Shown piece after piece: positions 12,386 to 23,360 of a stretch of DNA of 64,000 nucleotides. The first letter of the stretch is position 1. Each line of letters starts with the position of its first letter. The stretch lies in assembly GCF_020509005.1 (NCBI RefSeq), contig NC_063022.1, forward strand, positions 2,356,001 to 2,420,000, read 5' to 3'. The stretch comes from Fulvia fulva (Eukaryota; Ascomycota; Dothideomycetes; Mycosphaerellales; Mycosphaerellaceae). Position numbers and translations under genes: made by a program. The notes under the pieces are model-generated. The model saw nothing but the letters and a program-made list of their open reading frames with translations, did not search any database and was not told where the DNA came from.

Positions 12386-14448
12386 CTAACGGATCTCCAG
12401 CCGCAATGCATCGTACTGCACATACACCGACTCTGGCAACAGTGCCGACTCATAGTCCGTCGCGTTGAAAGGCAAGCTCAAGATCAGCTCATTCTGGCCA
12501 CCTTTCAGGACGCTGGCATCGAACACAAACTTGTGTGCAATGTTGTAGCATATTACAGCGGATCGCACTGCACAGGAACTGCTTTGGTTGTACCTGTATT
12601 GGTCAGTACTTGGTCTCCATTCCAAAGGTGTGGCATGACTTACGGGATGGTCCACGGCTCTAGATCGTCCCCATTCACATTGACCACGAATGGCAGATTC
12701 GAGTAAGGCTGGGTAACGTTGAAGACATCGGTGTTGCCAGCAGCGGTCTTTGCGCCCGCCAGTTGCACTGTCAATGTGGCCTGCGAGTGGTTCCTGATCT
12801 GGGTGTCGGACACGTCAAAGAGTACGGTCCAGTTGTTGACATTGCCGTCACCATAGTATGGCTCTGTTCGGATTGAGTTCGCATAGCCGCCGAAGACGCT
12901 CCAGTGGACGTAGTTGAGATCCTCAGTCACGTTGTCCTTTCCGACCTCGAAGGTCACGCCTTCAGGGAAGTCGTCCACAAAGTCGTACACTGCCCAGTAG
13001 ATGCGATACTCCTCGGGATGAAGCGGGTGATCTGGGTCTGGCTGGTAGCCGTGCCTGTACTCACCACTGCTCTTGTCTGGCGTGCCAATTCGCCACAGCT
13101 CAACTCCCCAAGACTCTTCAGTCCATGCCACATCTGTCGTGGTAGTCTTGCCAGCTTCCACAACGACATCATCGACTTCAAACTGTCCAAACGCCCCATC
13201 AGCATATACCGTGAGCCGATACGTCCCAGCCTTCACCCTTCCAATCTCAACTTCCCCAGTCCCAGCATCAACATCAGCCCAGTACTGATACGTATCCGGC
13301 TCGAAAACATTATCCTGCCAATTCCTCCCACTCTCTGTCAGAATCGCCACCGGCCTCATCGCACCTTTCGGCAACACGACCTTCCCACTCCACGCTCCTC
13401 TCCCAGCACTCGGTACATACCCCGGCACAACTTTCGCTATCGAATCATAGAACTCCGCGTTCCACTCAGGATCCGCATACCGCTCCGCATCCTGCCTCAA
13501 CTCCTCCAAACTCGCATCCGCAGCACCCTTGTTGAAGTGATAATAACCCGGCCCATAAGTCCTCTCAAATCCATCCGTAATATTCGGAACCTGATTGCCA
13601 TGGTGATTGCTCACAATGTAATTATACACAATCCCATCCACCGTCAGGTCCGAATGCGTTGGTCCTCCATTGTACGTATCGATGGTGTTCATGACGAACC
13701 AGGCGCCGAACGTACTCCCATCAGCGGAAGTGGATCCGTCAGAGAAGAGACCGTGGACTTTATGGTCGCGCCATGTGTCGGAGAAGGTGTACTTGGTGAA
13801 GTAATCCGATTCGGCGAGAACGTAGGGGTCGGAGGCGTTGGGGAGGTACCATGTTGCGTCTTGGACTGTTATAGCGTTGCCCGGATCGGAGGCGGCCGGG
13901 TTGTGGTATGGTAAGGGAGCGTACTGGCGCTCGTTTGTGCTCAGATGAGTCCAGAGCCTAGTGTTGGGGCGGAATAGCGTTCGGAACTCCTGGAGGTTTC
14001 GCAACAACGGTTGAGAGGCGTTATGATATGTCAAACGACTGAAGGTATGCAGACCCGTCTCGCCATCGCGGAGGAACCAGTATTGGGAGAGGGTCTGATT
14101 GGTTGAGGGGTAGGTCTCTGTTAAGACGATCGCGCCCCAGGAAGTGTTTGTGGCATCGGTGCCGGAGAGGAGAGTATACTGTGGTGCGATGCGGCCGGGA
14201 GTATAGGCGCCAGAGGGAGTGCAGTAGCAGTCGAGGTAAGGGCCTATGCCTGTGGATCCAGACTGAGTGCCGAGGAGGTTTTGGCCGGAGAGGGTGAGGG
14301 TGTCGATGTGGGAGGTGGATTTGTTGAGGGAGACTGTCAAGTCATTGTTGGAGAGTGTCAACCGGGAGGAGGTTTCGTTGGTGATGAGGAGGGCGTTGGC
14401 ACTTGCTGCCAAGATGGCAAGGGCAGCGAAGGTCCGCAAGAATGCCAT
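12386..14448 (-). CDS. rhamnogalacturonate lyase, polysaccharide lyase family 4
   Basis: Secreted enzyme that cleaves the Rha-GalA backbone of rhamnogalacturonan I by beta-elimination, leaving unsaturated GalA at the new end. Two exons (14448-12644, 12593-12386; 50-nt intron) give 670 aa, normal for fungal PL4. Signal peptide 1-19 (MAFLRTFAALAILAASANA); catalytic beta-sandwich over roughly 20-330 with YFTKYTFSDTWRDHKVHG near 216-233 and SNHHGN near 280-285, which probably hold the catalytic Lys and His; then a FnIII-like domain (GRVKAGTYRLTVYADG) and a carbohydrate-binding-like C-terminal domain ending ESALLPESVYVQYDALRLE. Many N-x-S/T sites. A TATAAG box lies about 60 nt upstream of the ATG (minus strand, 14509-14514). 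The start was chosen at the signal peptide; an upstream in-frame start at 14520 is less likely. First gene of a pectin cluster with the two genes to its right. Confidence 0.95.
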
Positions 14449-14787
14449 CGCTAGGGTCGAAAGCTTGTTGAGTGTGGAGCTCAGGTACGATCGATACTCA
14501 CGGGACGCCTTATACAACAACGCAATAAATGCTCCCCGTTTGAATGCATTTCTCCGGACTCAGATCTGAGACCGCTCATGATGAGGGGTCGATGATCCAC
14601 GCTTGAGCTCGGTGTATCATTTGCCGGTGGTTGCATGGATGCCACGAGGAGCAACGGAGCAAGCAGCATGAGCCTGGAAATTTACATCGAATGAGCATAG
14701 CAGAGGCGGTATTCTGAATCTGCTCAGATCTATCGAGGCCTCCTCGGACACTCCTTTATCGCATTCGCTCGAGCTATCGATCAGAGT
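14449..14787. promoter_or_regulatory. PL4 lyase promoter region
   Basis: A 339-bp gap between two minus-strand genes, serving as promoter of the PL4 gene and 3' flank of the MFS gene. Contains the TATAAG at 14509-14514. No copy of TCCNCCAAT was found here. Confidence 0.5.
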
Positions 14788-16574
14788 CTAATACATATAC
14801 CTAAAGTTAACATTCTCCTTATCCGACAAGTCCTCAAAAGCATGCACATTCGTCTCATCATGCGCCTCTTGCACTCCGGCCGCCGCAATCTCATCCCTCT
14901 TCTTATTCCTACTCCTCAGTGTCCACCTCAACACGATCAAGTTCAAGATCAGTAGCGTGTAGCAGCCCAAATGTGTAGCAAATGCGATGAAGTAGCGTGG
15001 TGCGTCGTATGCCAAAAACACTTGTGGGCCTGAAGCTACGTCAGCAATGTGAAAGGAATGGGAGGGAAAGAAGAGGATGACTGACCGACTGCATTACCTG
15101 CAGCCCACGCGATGAAGTTCATGGCCACTGCGACTGATTTCTTGGTTTGACCGGCGACGTTACGGGAGAGGAGGGACATTCCTAAGTTCTGTGCGGCCCA
15201 GAAGGAGAGGCAGATGTAGTAGGAGAACAGGAGGCCTGCTTCGGTTGAGGTGGTGTCGTCGTTTTTGACGGTCATGAGGACGATTGTGCCGGCGAAAGAT
15301 CTAGGCACGGAAAGTGTTAGTGATGAAGTGCCAAAGTACGGGACGGGAAGAGGAGGATACTTACGGTATGCAGAAACAAGCCATCACGATAATGTTCTGC
15401 TTCGTCTTCTTCACCAGCCACGCCGAGCTGAACAGAACCAGAATGATGAAAGCTCCCAGCACCATAGCCAGCAGTTGCACTTCCAGCGTTGTGAAACCGA
15501 ATCCCTTGATGATAATATTCGCGAATGCTCCAAGACCTCCAGTAGGCAGAGTCGTGCAAATCTGAATGAGACAGTAACACCAACACTGCACATCACACAA
15601 CGCCTCCTTCACCTGCTCCATCTTGAACGTCTTGTTCTGTAATCCAGTCTGATTCGATCGGACCCGCTCCACCATCAACCGCTTATCATGCTCGCTAAAG
15701 CACTTGGCCCTCATGGGGCTGTCAGGAAGCCACCAGATGACAAACACACCCCACAGCACACTGAACGCCCCATATGCAATGAAGATAGCCTGCCACGAGT
15801 GAATCGCCGCTGTGTCAGGGATGAGGGAGAAGCAGTATGCCAGCAGTCCTCCGACAATTTGTTGCGCGCCGTTCATACAGTACCAGAAGGACACGATGAG
15901 GACCTGTTCCTCTCGCTTGTACCACATCGAACTCATGATAAGGAACGTAGGCTGACAAACCGCCTCGAAAATCCCCAGAAGAATCCTCAACGCACAAATT
16001 CCCGCGAAGTTACTACTCGCCGCATGGAAGGCCAGGATGGAACCCCAGATGATAATACATGTTCCTAGAAACTTCGCGATGGGAAGGCGCTGGACGAGCC
16101 AGTTTATGGGGTACTCGACGATCAGGATGGCGATGTAGATGGAGGTGGTGAGCCAGGAGTATTGTTGGCCGACGAGTTTCAGGTCCTCCGGCAGGCCCAT
16201 GATGGAGGTGAAGGAGAGGGTTCCTTTGTCGAGGGCTTGGAGGAAGTAGGTGAAGACCATGATGGAGAGGACGCGTTTGTTGATGAGTTTTTTGAGGCGA
16301 CTGTTTTCTTCGGGGGTGATGGTTATGGGGATGCCTTCGGCGTATTTGGCGACTTCGGCCTGTGGAAGTGTTAGCGTCGTTGATGGTCTTGGGGTGTATT
16401 GGTGGCATGGCTTACGTCCATCTTGCCATAGTTCTGGCCGCCTTTCTTGAGGTCGTCATCTGGTGACATTACCCGTTCGATCTCAGCGGTGTCGGCTGCT
16501 TTCTCGGATGTGTGTGAGTCGGTGACAGGAGGGTCCAAGTTGACCTTCAGGTCTCCCATAACGTGTTGCGCCAT
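14788..16574 (-). CDS. MFS transporter, anion:cation symporter (Dal5-like) type
   Basis: Plasma-membrane sugar- or anion-proton symporter. Four exons (16574-16416, 16359-15365, 15300-15086, 15029-14788; introns 56, 64, 56 nt) give 536 aa with about 12 hydrophobic segments. Hallmarks of the ACS family: FLQALDKGTLSFTSIMG in helix 1, QQYSWLTTSIYIAILIVEYP in helix 2, LRILLGIFEAVCQPTFL in helix 4, and the WWLPDSPMRAKCFSEHDK loop between the halves. The third intron uses GTCAGT as donor; frame and homology support it. It lies between PL4 and GH105 genes, so the best guess for cargo is an unsaturated rhamnogalacturonan disaccharide, rhamnose or galacturonate. That is inference: known relatives carry allantoate, nicotinate and similar carboxylates. 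Confidence 0.92.
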
Positions 16575-17075
16575 ACTGGAGTCGTGTGATCGCAGGACAG
16601 CCGCAGAAACGAAGAACTACAACAGCAACTCCACAAGGTGCAGCAGCAGCTGAGTTATCTTATGCATACTCTCGGGCAAACATTAGCTATTCAACGAGGT
16701 ACCAAGCATACCCGAGCGGCAATCTGAGCCAGGAACTCCAGGAACCCATTGGTGGAATGACCACAAGTACATTGCCAAGCCTGCAGACAATGCACCTCCC
16801 ACGAGTCTCTTGTCTCAACCTCGCAATTAACAGAGCCGAACAAACCTTGGCTCTCTCCAATCCTTGTGGAGAAGTATGGGGAAATGTGGGAAGTGGAGGA
16901 TAGCTCTCACGCAGGCTATAGTCCGGGCTGCATTGGGGTTCGGCACGAGATGCAGCGAGTAGGATCCCGTCCGATGATCAAGAAAAGACGTACCACCACC
17001 TTCCGAGCTGCTGCACGAAAATGCGTGACCAGAAGTTCTCACAGTAGAGTTACCGTACATCATCCACAAGCGACC
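16575..17075. promoter_or_regulatory. divergent promoter of MFS transporter and GH105 genes
   Basis: About 500 bp shared by two oppositely transcribed genes. Contains TCCACCAAT on the minus strand (16748-16756), an exact match to the fungal galacturonate-responsive element, and two weak CreA-like GTGGAG words (16866-16871, 16893-16898), which by themselves mean little. The layout fits co-induction by pectin breakdown products. Confidence 0.6.
16748..16756 (-). promoter_or_regulatory. candidate galacturonate-responsive element (GaaR-type site)
   Basis: Reads TCCACCAAT on the minus strand and matches TCCNCCAAT, the element bound by the galacturonate regulator GaaR in Aspergillus and Botrytis. 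It sits 174 bp upstream of the MFS start and 320 bp upstream of the GH105 start. Eight fixed bases would occur by chance about once per 33 kb on either strand. It includes a CCAAT box, which is a plainer explanation. Confidence 0.5.
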
Positions 17076-18215
17076 ATGCCACAACAAGCCATAAGCGTAC
17101 ACGGGCTGTACGCAACAGACGTGAAGCAGAATATTGAACTGCTCATCGACAATCTGGTCAACATCAAGGATGAGACTGGAGAATTCCTGCTAAGACTGCC
17201 CGATGGCCGGGTCTTCGACACCAAAGGCTGGAACGATTGGGAATGGACTCACGGGATTGGCCTGCTTGGTCTGTGGCAATATTACGCCGTCGAGGGTTCG
17301 CCAAAGGCACTGCAAGTCATGCAGGACTGGTACAAGGGTCAGCTCGCTTCGGGAACTACCAAGAACATCAACACCATGGCTGTCTTCACCACACTGGCAT
17401 ACCTTTACGAGAAGACTGGAGAGCAGACGTACCTTCCGTGGCTCGACTCGTGGGCGGAATGGGCCATGTATGAGCTTCCAAGGACGGAGTTCGGTGGTAT
17501 GCAGCACATGACCTATCTCACCGACAACTACAACGAGTTGTGGGATGATACGTTGATGATGACTGTGCTTCCGCTGGCGAAGATTGGCTTGCTTCTCAAC
17601 AGACCTCATTATGTCGAGGAGGCTAAGCGACAAGTTCTGCTGCACATCAAGTACCTCTTCGACCCGACGACAGGACTGTTCTTCCACGGCTGGAAGTTTG
17701 ACAAAGCGGCGCCAGGTGGCTTTGGTCATAACTTCGCTCGGGCGAGATGGGCTCGCGGGAATTCGTGGTTGACCATATTCATTCCTGACTTCATCGAGCT
17801 GTTGAATCTGCCCCCGGGCGACAGCTTCCGAACACATCTTATCGACACACTGGAAGCTCAATGTGCTGCACTACGGCGACTCCAGGATGAGGAAGGTGCG
17901 TGGCGGACGATCCTCGATGTGCCGCTCAGTGAAGGCAGCTATGTTGAAGCATCGGCGACCGCTGGCTTCGCGTATGGAATCCTGAAAGGTGTAAGGAAGC
18001 GGTATATCAGCAAAGACTATGAGCCGATCGCTTTGAAAGCGGTGAATGCTGTTCTGAAGAGGATCGACCCCAGTGGTGAGCTGAAGGATGTCAGCTTCGG
18101 TACTGGCATGGGTCATGACCTCCAGCATTACAAGGACATTCCTTTGACCAGTATGCCGTATGGGCAGTCGATGGCGATGATGTTGCTGGTCGAACTGTTG
18201 CAGAGGTTCCGGTAG
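17076..18215 (+). CDS. unsaturated rhamnogalacturonyl hydrolase, glycoside hydrolase family 105
   Basis: Hydrolyses the unsaturated galacturonyl residue from the oligosaccharides made by rhamnogalacturonan lyase. Single exon, 379 aa from the ATG at 17076 (MPQQAISVHG); the longer in-frame start at 16866 would add 70 residues lacking any family feature. An alpha/alpha-6 barrel is suggested by regular helices; key motifs are WNDWEWTHGIGLLGLW (52-67), YNELWDDTLMMTVLPLAK (152-169) with the expected catalytic Asp in WDDTL, RARWARGNSWLT and EASATAGFAYGILKG. There is no signal peptide, so it is probably cytosolic, implying that the substrate is imported, which fits the adjacent transporter. Convergent with the F-box gene, 71 bp away. 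Confidence 0.94.
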   Translation: MPQQAISVHGLYATDVKQNIELLIDNLVNIKDETGEFLLRLPDGRVFDTKGWNDWEWTHGIGLLGLWQYYAVEGSPKALQVMQDWYKGQLASGTTKNINTMAVFTTLAYLYEKTGEQTYLPWLDSWAEWAMYELPRTEFGGMQHMTYLTDNYNELWDDTLMMTVLPLAKIGLLLNRPHYVEEAKRQVLLHIKYLFDPTTGLFFHGWKFDKAAPGGFGHNFARARWARGNSWLTIFIPDFIELLNLPPGDSFRTHLIDTLEAQCAALRRLQDEEGAWRTILDVPLSEGSYVEASATAGFAYGILKGVRKRYISKDYEPIALKAVNAVLKRIDPSGELKDVSFGTGMGHDLQHYKDIPLTSMPYGQSMAMMLLVELLQRFR

Positions 18216-18286
18216 GATGTTTCTGATAGCACTATAGATATAGACTGCCTGTACAACGATAACATGAGGTGCGCTTCAGTCTGTCC

Positions 18287-19344
18287 TCAATCGATGTCGG
18301 AAAGGTCATGGTATTCATCTGCCCTTTCGCCCTCGATAGGATCGCCACCAGAAGATACTGAGGCGTAGTCTGGGTCATCGTCTTCCTCGGCTTCCGAATC
18401 GTTCTCTTGCTCGTCCTGGTCATCGGCACTGTCCTCGTCGGAAGCATCGTTAGTCATGCCACTGCCCGTGCGCTCGCGCCCAGTGCCAGCTCCGTCGACA
18501 GCAACGACCTTGCCAACATGAACCGCTTCATCGTGAGCGTCTACGTCATAGTCTTTGTCAATGCGCTCCTCTGTATAGAACTCCCGATACTGCTTCATGA
18601 TACGCTGTCGACGGACCCGAAGCATAACCTTCTCCTTCGCGGCGGCCGCCTTTTGCAATTTAACAGCCATTAAAGCGAATCGTAGATGTCCACTGTACGG
18701 TTGGATCTGCTCAGCAGCGAATTGATCCGCCAGTTCTGAGTAGCTTTCGAGTCCTTCACTGCGGCGATTCAATTCGTGCTGCTCCGAGAAAAAGGCCGCA
18801 AGCATTGGCTCCCACTGGAAGCTCAATTCTCGATTCTCGATATCATATTCCAGGCCAGGCAAGACGCTGTCGAGGGAGTGTCCATAGATGGAGATGATGT
18901 GAGCAGGACGCTCAAATTGCCTGATCTTCGTTCTTCTGCCGTGTTTGATGCCCATGTACTCGTCCAGCGCACGTCTCCACTGCTGACCTTTCTTCTTCTC
19001 GTAAGTCCGTCGGAACGTTTCGCTCGCACCTTTCGACGGCCCTCCAGTACTTTTTGGATCCTCTTTGAAAACACAGCGACTGTCGTTGGGTCCTTCCAAG
19101 CGATCAAAGAAGAGCTCTAGCATGAGCACTTTGTGGATCCTCATAATTACGGCCTCATAGCGACCGCAGAAGATGTTGCATCGTCCTGGAGTTAGAATGA
19201 AGAGGTTGAGGTAAGTTTGGGCCAAGTTGTGTCGCCACGACTTTGAGACCGGTGTCCTGAGAGCCAGAAGTCGACGGTGTCTTTGTGATCCAAAGCCAGG
19301 AAGCCGAAGATGTGCTGTAGGAGCTCATTGGGAAGTGCGTGCAT
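18287..19344 (-). CDS. F-box protein, apparent frameshift inside the F-box
   Basis: Probable substrate adaptor of an SCF ubiquitin ligase. The ATG at 19344 (context CACCATG, in-frame stop TGA three codons upstream) opens MHALPNELLQHIFGFLALD, the first half of an F-box. The second half, LLALRTPVSKSWRHNLAQTY, lies in another frame and continues without a stop to 18287, giving about 350 aa in total. The frames meet near 19270-19275 with no room for an intron, so one base appears missing. The body is unrecognised and helical, with a Lys-rich middle; the C-terminus is very acidic (EDSADDQDEQENDSEAEEDDD). Either a sequencing error, a real inactivating indel or an unusual small exon. An alternative weak intron (donor GTCGTG, 56 nt) would remove the conserved VSKSWR segment and is less likely. 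Confidence 0.65.
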
Positions 19345-19775
19345 GGTGCTTCAGGTGTGATTCGGTTCATGTGGACTGGGCAATGTTGTGAAGAGAGGAG
19401 CGAGAGGTTGGAGGCAGAAACGAAAACGGCCTCTTTGTAACTCACAACGCAATTGATGATACGGAGCGACCCTTTTGACGTACTGTTCTTTTGGTCGTCA
19501 AGCTGGCGTGACTGTAGGTAACAGAAAGCGTGGAGGAAGTCAGGAAAGTCAGGAAGAAGTGCCAGGTGGTGGTGGAGTCTGTAGTTTTAAGCACGGACCA
19601 CATCCCAAAAGTCTGACTTTGCGACGACTTCGCGTTGCAGCTGGAGAAGAGAAGCAAGTTGGAACTCACATCTTTGCGCCAACTCACACAACTCGACTCT
19701 TACCGCACACTCTCCAACAACAGACAACGCTCCTACACCTGACACCTCCGCGCACACAAACGCGCGACCGCCAAG
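19345..19775. promoter_or_regulatory. divergent promoter of F-box and SmD1 genes
   Basis: A 431-bp gap between oppositely oriented starts. The short ORFs inside conflict with each other. No motif I would defend. Confidence 0.5.
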
Positions 19776-20329
19776 ATGAAGCTCGTCAGGTAAGCGCACA
19801 CCCTCACCGCGAAGCAAGCACCGTATATGCATGCTGAACGACACTCCAAAGGCTACACACTCGGGAGCCTGGCTGACAGGCAATTGGTAGGTTCTTGATG
19901 AAATGCACCAACGAGACCGTCACCATTGAGCTCAAGACGGGTAAGTCACATCTCCACCTTGACCGTGCACCAACACCACCTAACAGTATTGCTTCAGGCA
20001 CAATCGTCCAAGGCACAATCGCCTCCGTCTCACCACAAATGAACACCAACCTCCGCAACGCCAAGATGACCCCGAAAGGCGGCTCGCAGATCAGCCTCGA
20101 CCACATCTCCATCCGCGGCAGCGAAATCAGATATTACATCCTTCCAGACTCGTTACCACTTGACACGCTCCTCATCGACGACACACCTAAGCCGAAGAAC
20201 AAGGCGCGGAAGGAGCAGGATAAGAGTGCCGCTGCTGGTGGCCCGGGTGGCATGAGAGGTGGACGAGGAGGACCGCGTGGTGGTGGTAGAGGTAGAGGTC
20301 GGGGCAGGGGACGTGGAAGGGGGTTCTAG
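19776..20329 (+). CDS. SMD1: small nuclear ribonucleoprotein Sm D1
   Basis: Core Sm-ring protein of the U1, U2, U4 and U5 spliceosomal snRNPs. Three exons: 19776-19789 (MKLVR), 19891-19940 and 19998-20329, with introns of 101 and 57 nt, giving 131 aa. Sm1 motif in [17 protein letters not shown] and [19 protein letters not shown]; Sm2 motif in [20 protein letters not shown]. The C-terminal tail is an RG/RGG repeat ([14 protein letters not shown]), the usual target of symmetric arginine dimethylation in SmD1. The 14-nt first exon is easily missed by automatic prediction. Length fits fungal SmD1. Confidence 0.96.
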
Positions 20330-22209
20330 ATGGCGGAATGAGGCATGATGATGCGTGCTGAATCGCGCATGAAGATGAGACGCTCGATCGGCTCGAAGCC
20401 ATCGTCAGGTCGGAAACATCGAAAATGCTTCTCGATTCTCGGAGGCATCGGGGAGAAGAGGAGTCATGGCGCATGGTACGAAGGGAAGGCATACCTCGGC
20501 CAGGCAAAGACGATGCTTCTTCGCCCTCAATGGCGCGGACACAGGATAGCCTTGATGTATGAACATGAGCGTTTGCATTACATACGAAATTGCCAGCGCT
20601 GAGATGCAGCAGCGCCCTCTGAGGACGGCCGGCTGCTACAACGAGATCAGCAACCAATTTCCTTCCATCGCTCACTTCCAGAAACTCGGGACGATGCTCG
20701 AAGGATCGAGGGCTCCTAACCTATCTGCTGACGTATTGCAGCACAGGACCGCGGCACGGGTACACACCGCGATCAAACGCGAGACAAGAGCTGCAGCAGC
20801 TTCTTCCCGGTCAGTGTCGTAGAAAGTAGCCATTCTTTCTTCCCCGTCACAGAAGGAATCTAAGGGGAAGCGTCCCTGCCGGAAGGTAAACATGTAATCC
20901 ACCGGGAGCAGCAGGTCAGCTCAGAAAATCCGCTTTCGCTTCTTCGTTATACCGCGAGGCATCCTCGATCATGTGGAGAGAGTGGGCGGGCTAGGCGCAT
21001 CTGCTAGGCTATAGGCAAAGGAGAGGCATTATGATGCTGCTCCCGTTTCGTCAGGCCAGTGTGGCTATCATATGCTCGTTTGGCCCCAGTGGTGATTGAC
21101 TGCATGGTATACACTGGTTGTGCCTGCGGTTACATGGATGTGCATGTCTTTTTGCTCGTGTTGACGGGATTGTGCCTGCGTGTTCCGTGCTACGAGGAGT
21201 TGTCAAGACAGATGCGACGGATGGTGCGTGTCCGCGTTGAAAGTTGAATGTTTTACGTTGGTGTCGAAACGTGTTTCAACACACACCACACGTAGCAACA
21301 TACAGATGATCACAACATATTTACCCATATGCTAATGACTACTACCTGAGATTGTGAAGAGCCAAACGTCGATTTTGACGATGTTATCGCCATCCCATAA
21401 CTTTTCCATGCACACTACCTCAACACTACATGACAAAGCAATATATCCCATCTAATTGGCTACGCGACTGTGACACGCTAAGTTATGACCAATATCATTC
21501 ACCTGTTCCGGTCTTCTCCTTGGCAGTACCGTCCACTTTGCTGCATCGCCAGGTCATCATGCTACTACACATGCCGGAACAAAGGCGCTCGCTCATGTCT
21601 ACCAACATGTCCTGCATGCCAGCAAGTACTGGAACCCGAAGAACAGCACAATCGCGTTTCCAGGTTCCAGTCACGACCCACCGATCGTAGCCCACCTAGC
21701 GCGATGCTGGAGAAAGAGCGGATGATAAACAGCCTGACGGTGGCAGTCACGGCCAACAAGAGGAGCAATATATGGCTTCCTCGCGAGGGAGAACAGTAGG
21801 TCGATGTATATCGTCCCATCCGAACTCGGCACAATCTGCCGTGGGGTAGATCGTTTCGTGGAACAGCGCTGCTGCTCCAAGATATGCTCGATCTCATAGG
21901 AGCTCTTCAGCTGGATGTGGTTCAGACATATGCAACGGAGTCTACTCATTAGATCGCGAACGGAAAGAGGACACGCACACACGATGTGAGGATAACAGTA
22001 TTTGAATGGACCTGGCCAGTCTAGAAAAGCAAGGCTGGCAAGGCCCAGGCTTTGAACGGACGTGAATGGAAAGGCATACCATACAAGATGTTATTCTTGT
22101 CATTGGGCCTACTCGGCTATGTATCCACAGTGTGACCTGCTGACAAGACGGCAATTCTATAGAGCATAAACGCTTCGCCTTACCCACATTTTGCGTAGAC
22201 TGCGTTCTG
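20330..22209. other. intergenic
   Basis: About 1.9 kb between convergent genes. Many short ORFs, none with a domain or a consistent intron model. I see no RNA gene or repeat. Confidence 0.55.
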
Positions 22210-23019
22210 TCAATCACCGCTCGGCGCTAGATTCGCACCTCCCCTTCCTTCCAGTCCTTCATCGAGCAAGTCTGGATATCTTTTCCTGATCACGGCGACA
22301 ATGCCCTCACTGGCGACCTTCCCGCTCAGCGCAATGCAGACACCCTCAGCTCGGAGCAAGAGCAGATCCGCCCCAAACTCAGTCTCATCGGTCTGATAAT
22401 ACTCTCTAGCAGCTTTGAGCGCGTCAGGCCAGGCCCAGTACTCGCCTCGCAATTCCTCGCGCATAAGATCTTTCTCCACCCAAGAAGCCTCAGGCTCATA
22501 ACCTGGAGCACGAGCCAGCATGATATAGTGCGTCTCATCATGGCCGATGATCATGCGTGCTACGCCATCACCGTACGTGGACCAGACTTGCCTCTTCAAA
22601 GCGTCGCCGTTACTTGTCGTCATTTCCTGCCTCATCGTGCCCCACAGTGCGTTCTCAAGCACCAGGATCGTCTGGTAAAGTTCTACATACCACAGTCCTT
22701 CCTCGATAGCGCGTTGTCTAGCATATGGCTTGACGTATGCCTGTACCTCCAGCCAATGCTGCACCAGCCAGTCTTGGAATTCTTCGCGCGGGGCCCAGGA
22801 GCATGTTGAGCTACCGTTGGGGTATGTGAAGGCTATGAGGTACTGCATTGGATTCTGGCCGATGAGTCTGGGTTGGTAGTCATGGCTCTTCTCGGACTCG
22901 TCGCTTTCCGCGTCTTCGCTGCTGTTGTCGAACTCGGTGTCTACGTTGTCCTTGTTGACAGGGAACATATCGGTCAGGGACTGGTTGCGCTCAAAGGCGG
23001 CGTCTCGAGTTGAGGGCAT
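22210..23019 (-). CDS. protein with two chromodomain-like repeats (paralogue A)
   Basis: Unnamed family. 269 aa from the ATG at 23019 (MPSTRDAAFERNQSL); the frame is open to 23145, but the extra part is pyrimidine-rich and looks like a leader. After an acidic stretch (DNSSEDAESDESEKS), two ~100-aa repeats follow. Repeat 1 starts near PMQYLIAFTYPNGSS. Repeat 2 has GHDETHYIMLARAPGY, SWVEKDLMREELRGEY, LKAAREYY and ends VIRKRYPDLLDEG. The same order of motifs occurs in the gene at 24368-25321. The pattern (hydrophobic strand, W-x-E/P box, helix with acidic/basic residues) resembles a diverged chromodomain. Function unknown; histone-tail or nucleic-acid binding is a guess. Confidence 0.75.
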   Translation of the reverse strand: MPSTRDAAFERNQSLTDMFPVNKDNVDTEFDNSSEDAESDESEKSHDYQPRLIGQNPMQYLIAFTYPNGSSTCSWAPREEFQDWLVQHWLEVQAYVKPYARQRAIEEGLWYVELYQTILVLENALWGTMRQEMTTSNGDALKRQVWSTYGDGVARMIIGHDETHYIMLARAPGYEPEASWVEKDLMREELRGEYWAWPDALKAAREYYQTDETEFGADLLLLRAEGVCIALSGKVASEGIVAVIRKRYPDLLDEGLEGRGGANLAPSGD

Positions 23020-23360
23020 GTTAGTCGCAGCATCGATTGCAGTGGCTGGACGTCGGCGGACCAACAAAAGGCTAGAAGGGGTATAGGATCTGATGGTCCA
23101 GTCACCCGAAATATTTACAAAACTGTTTCGGAGCTTGACATTCATGTCAATGACAGAGAGCTGGCGAGCACACTGGTCGGGAGTACAGGCACTCTCACGA
23201 TATGCCCAATCTCAAAATACGGCCGACACAGATGCGATGGGATAGAAGTTCAAATACAACCTAGTTTACTTGCGGAGAGTTTGCTAACTCTGAGAGATCA
23301 AAGGGATAAGTAATTGATTACACGATGACCTTACCATTCTAGTAGCTAGCTACCTTAGAA

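Noticed and set aside
12904..13914. 336-aa ORF on the plus strand.
   Set aside because: Lies wholly antisense to the PL4 lyase; composition (Arg, Pro, Ile-rich) is that of a codon shadow.
23020..23145. N-terminal extension of paralogue A to the ATG at 23145.
   Set aside because: Pyrimidine-rich, leader-like and absent from the paralogue; kept only as an alternative start.
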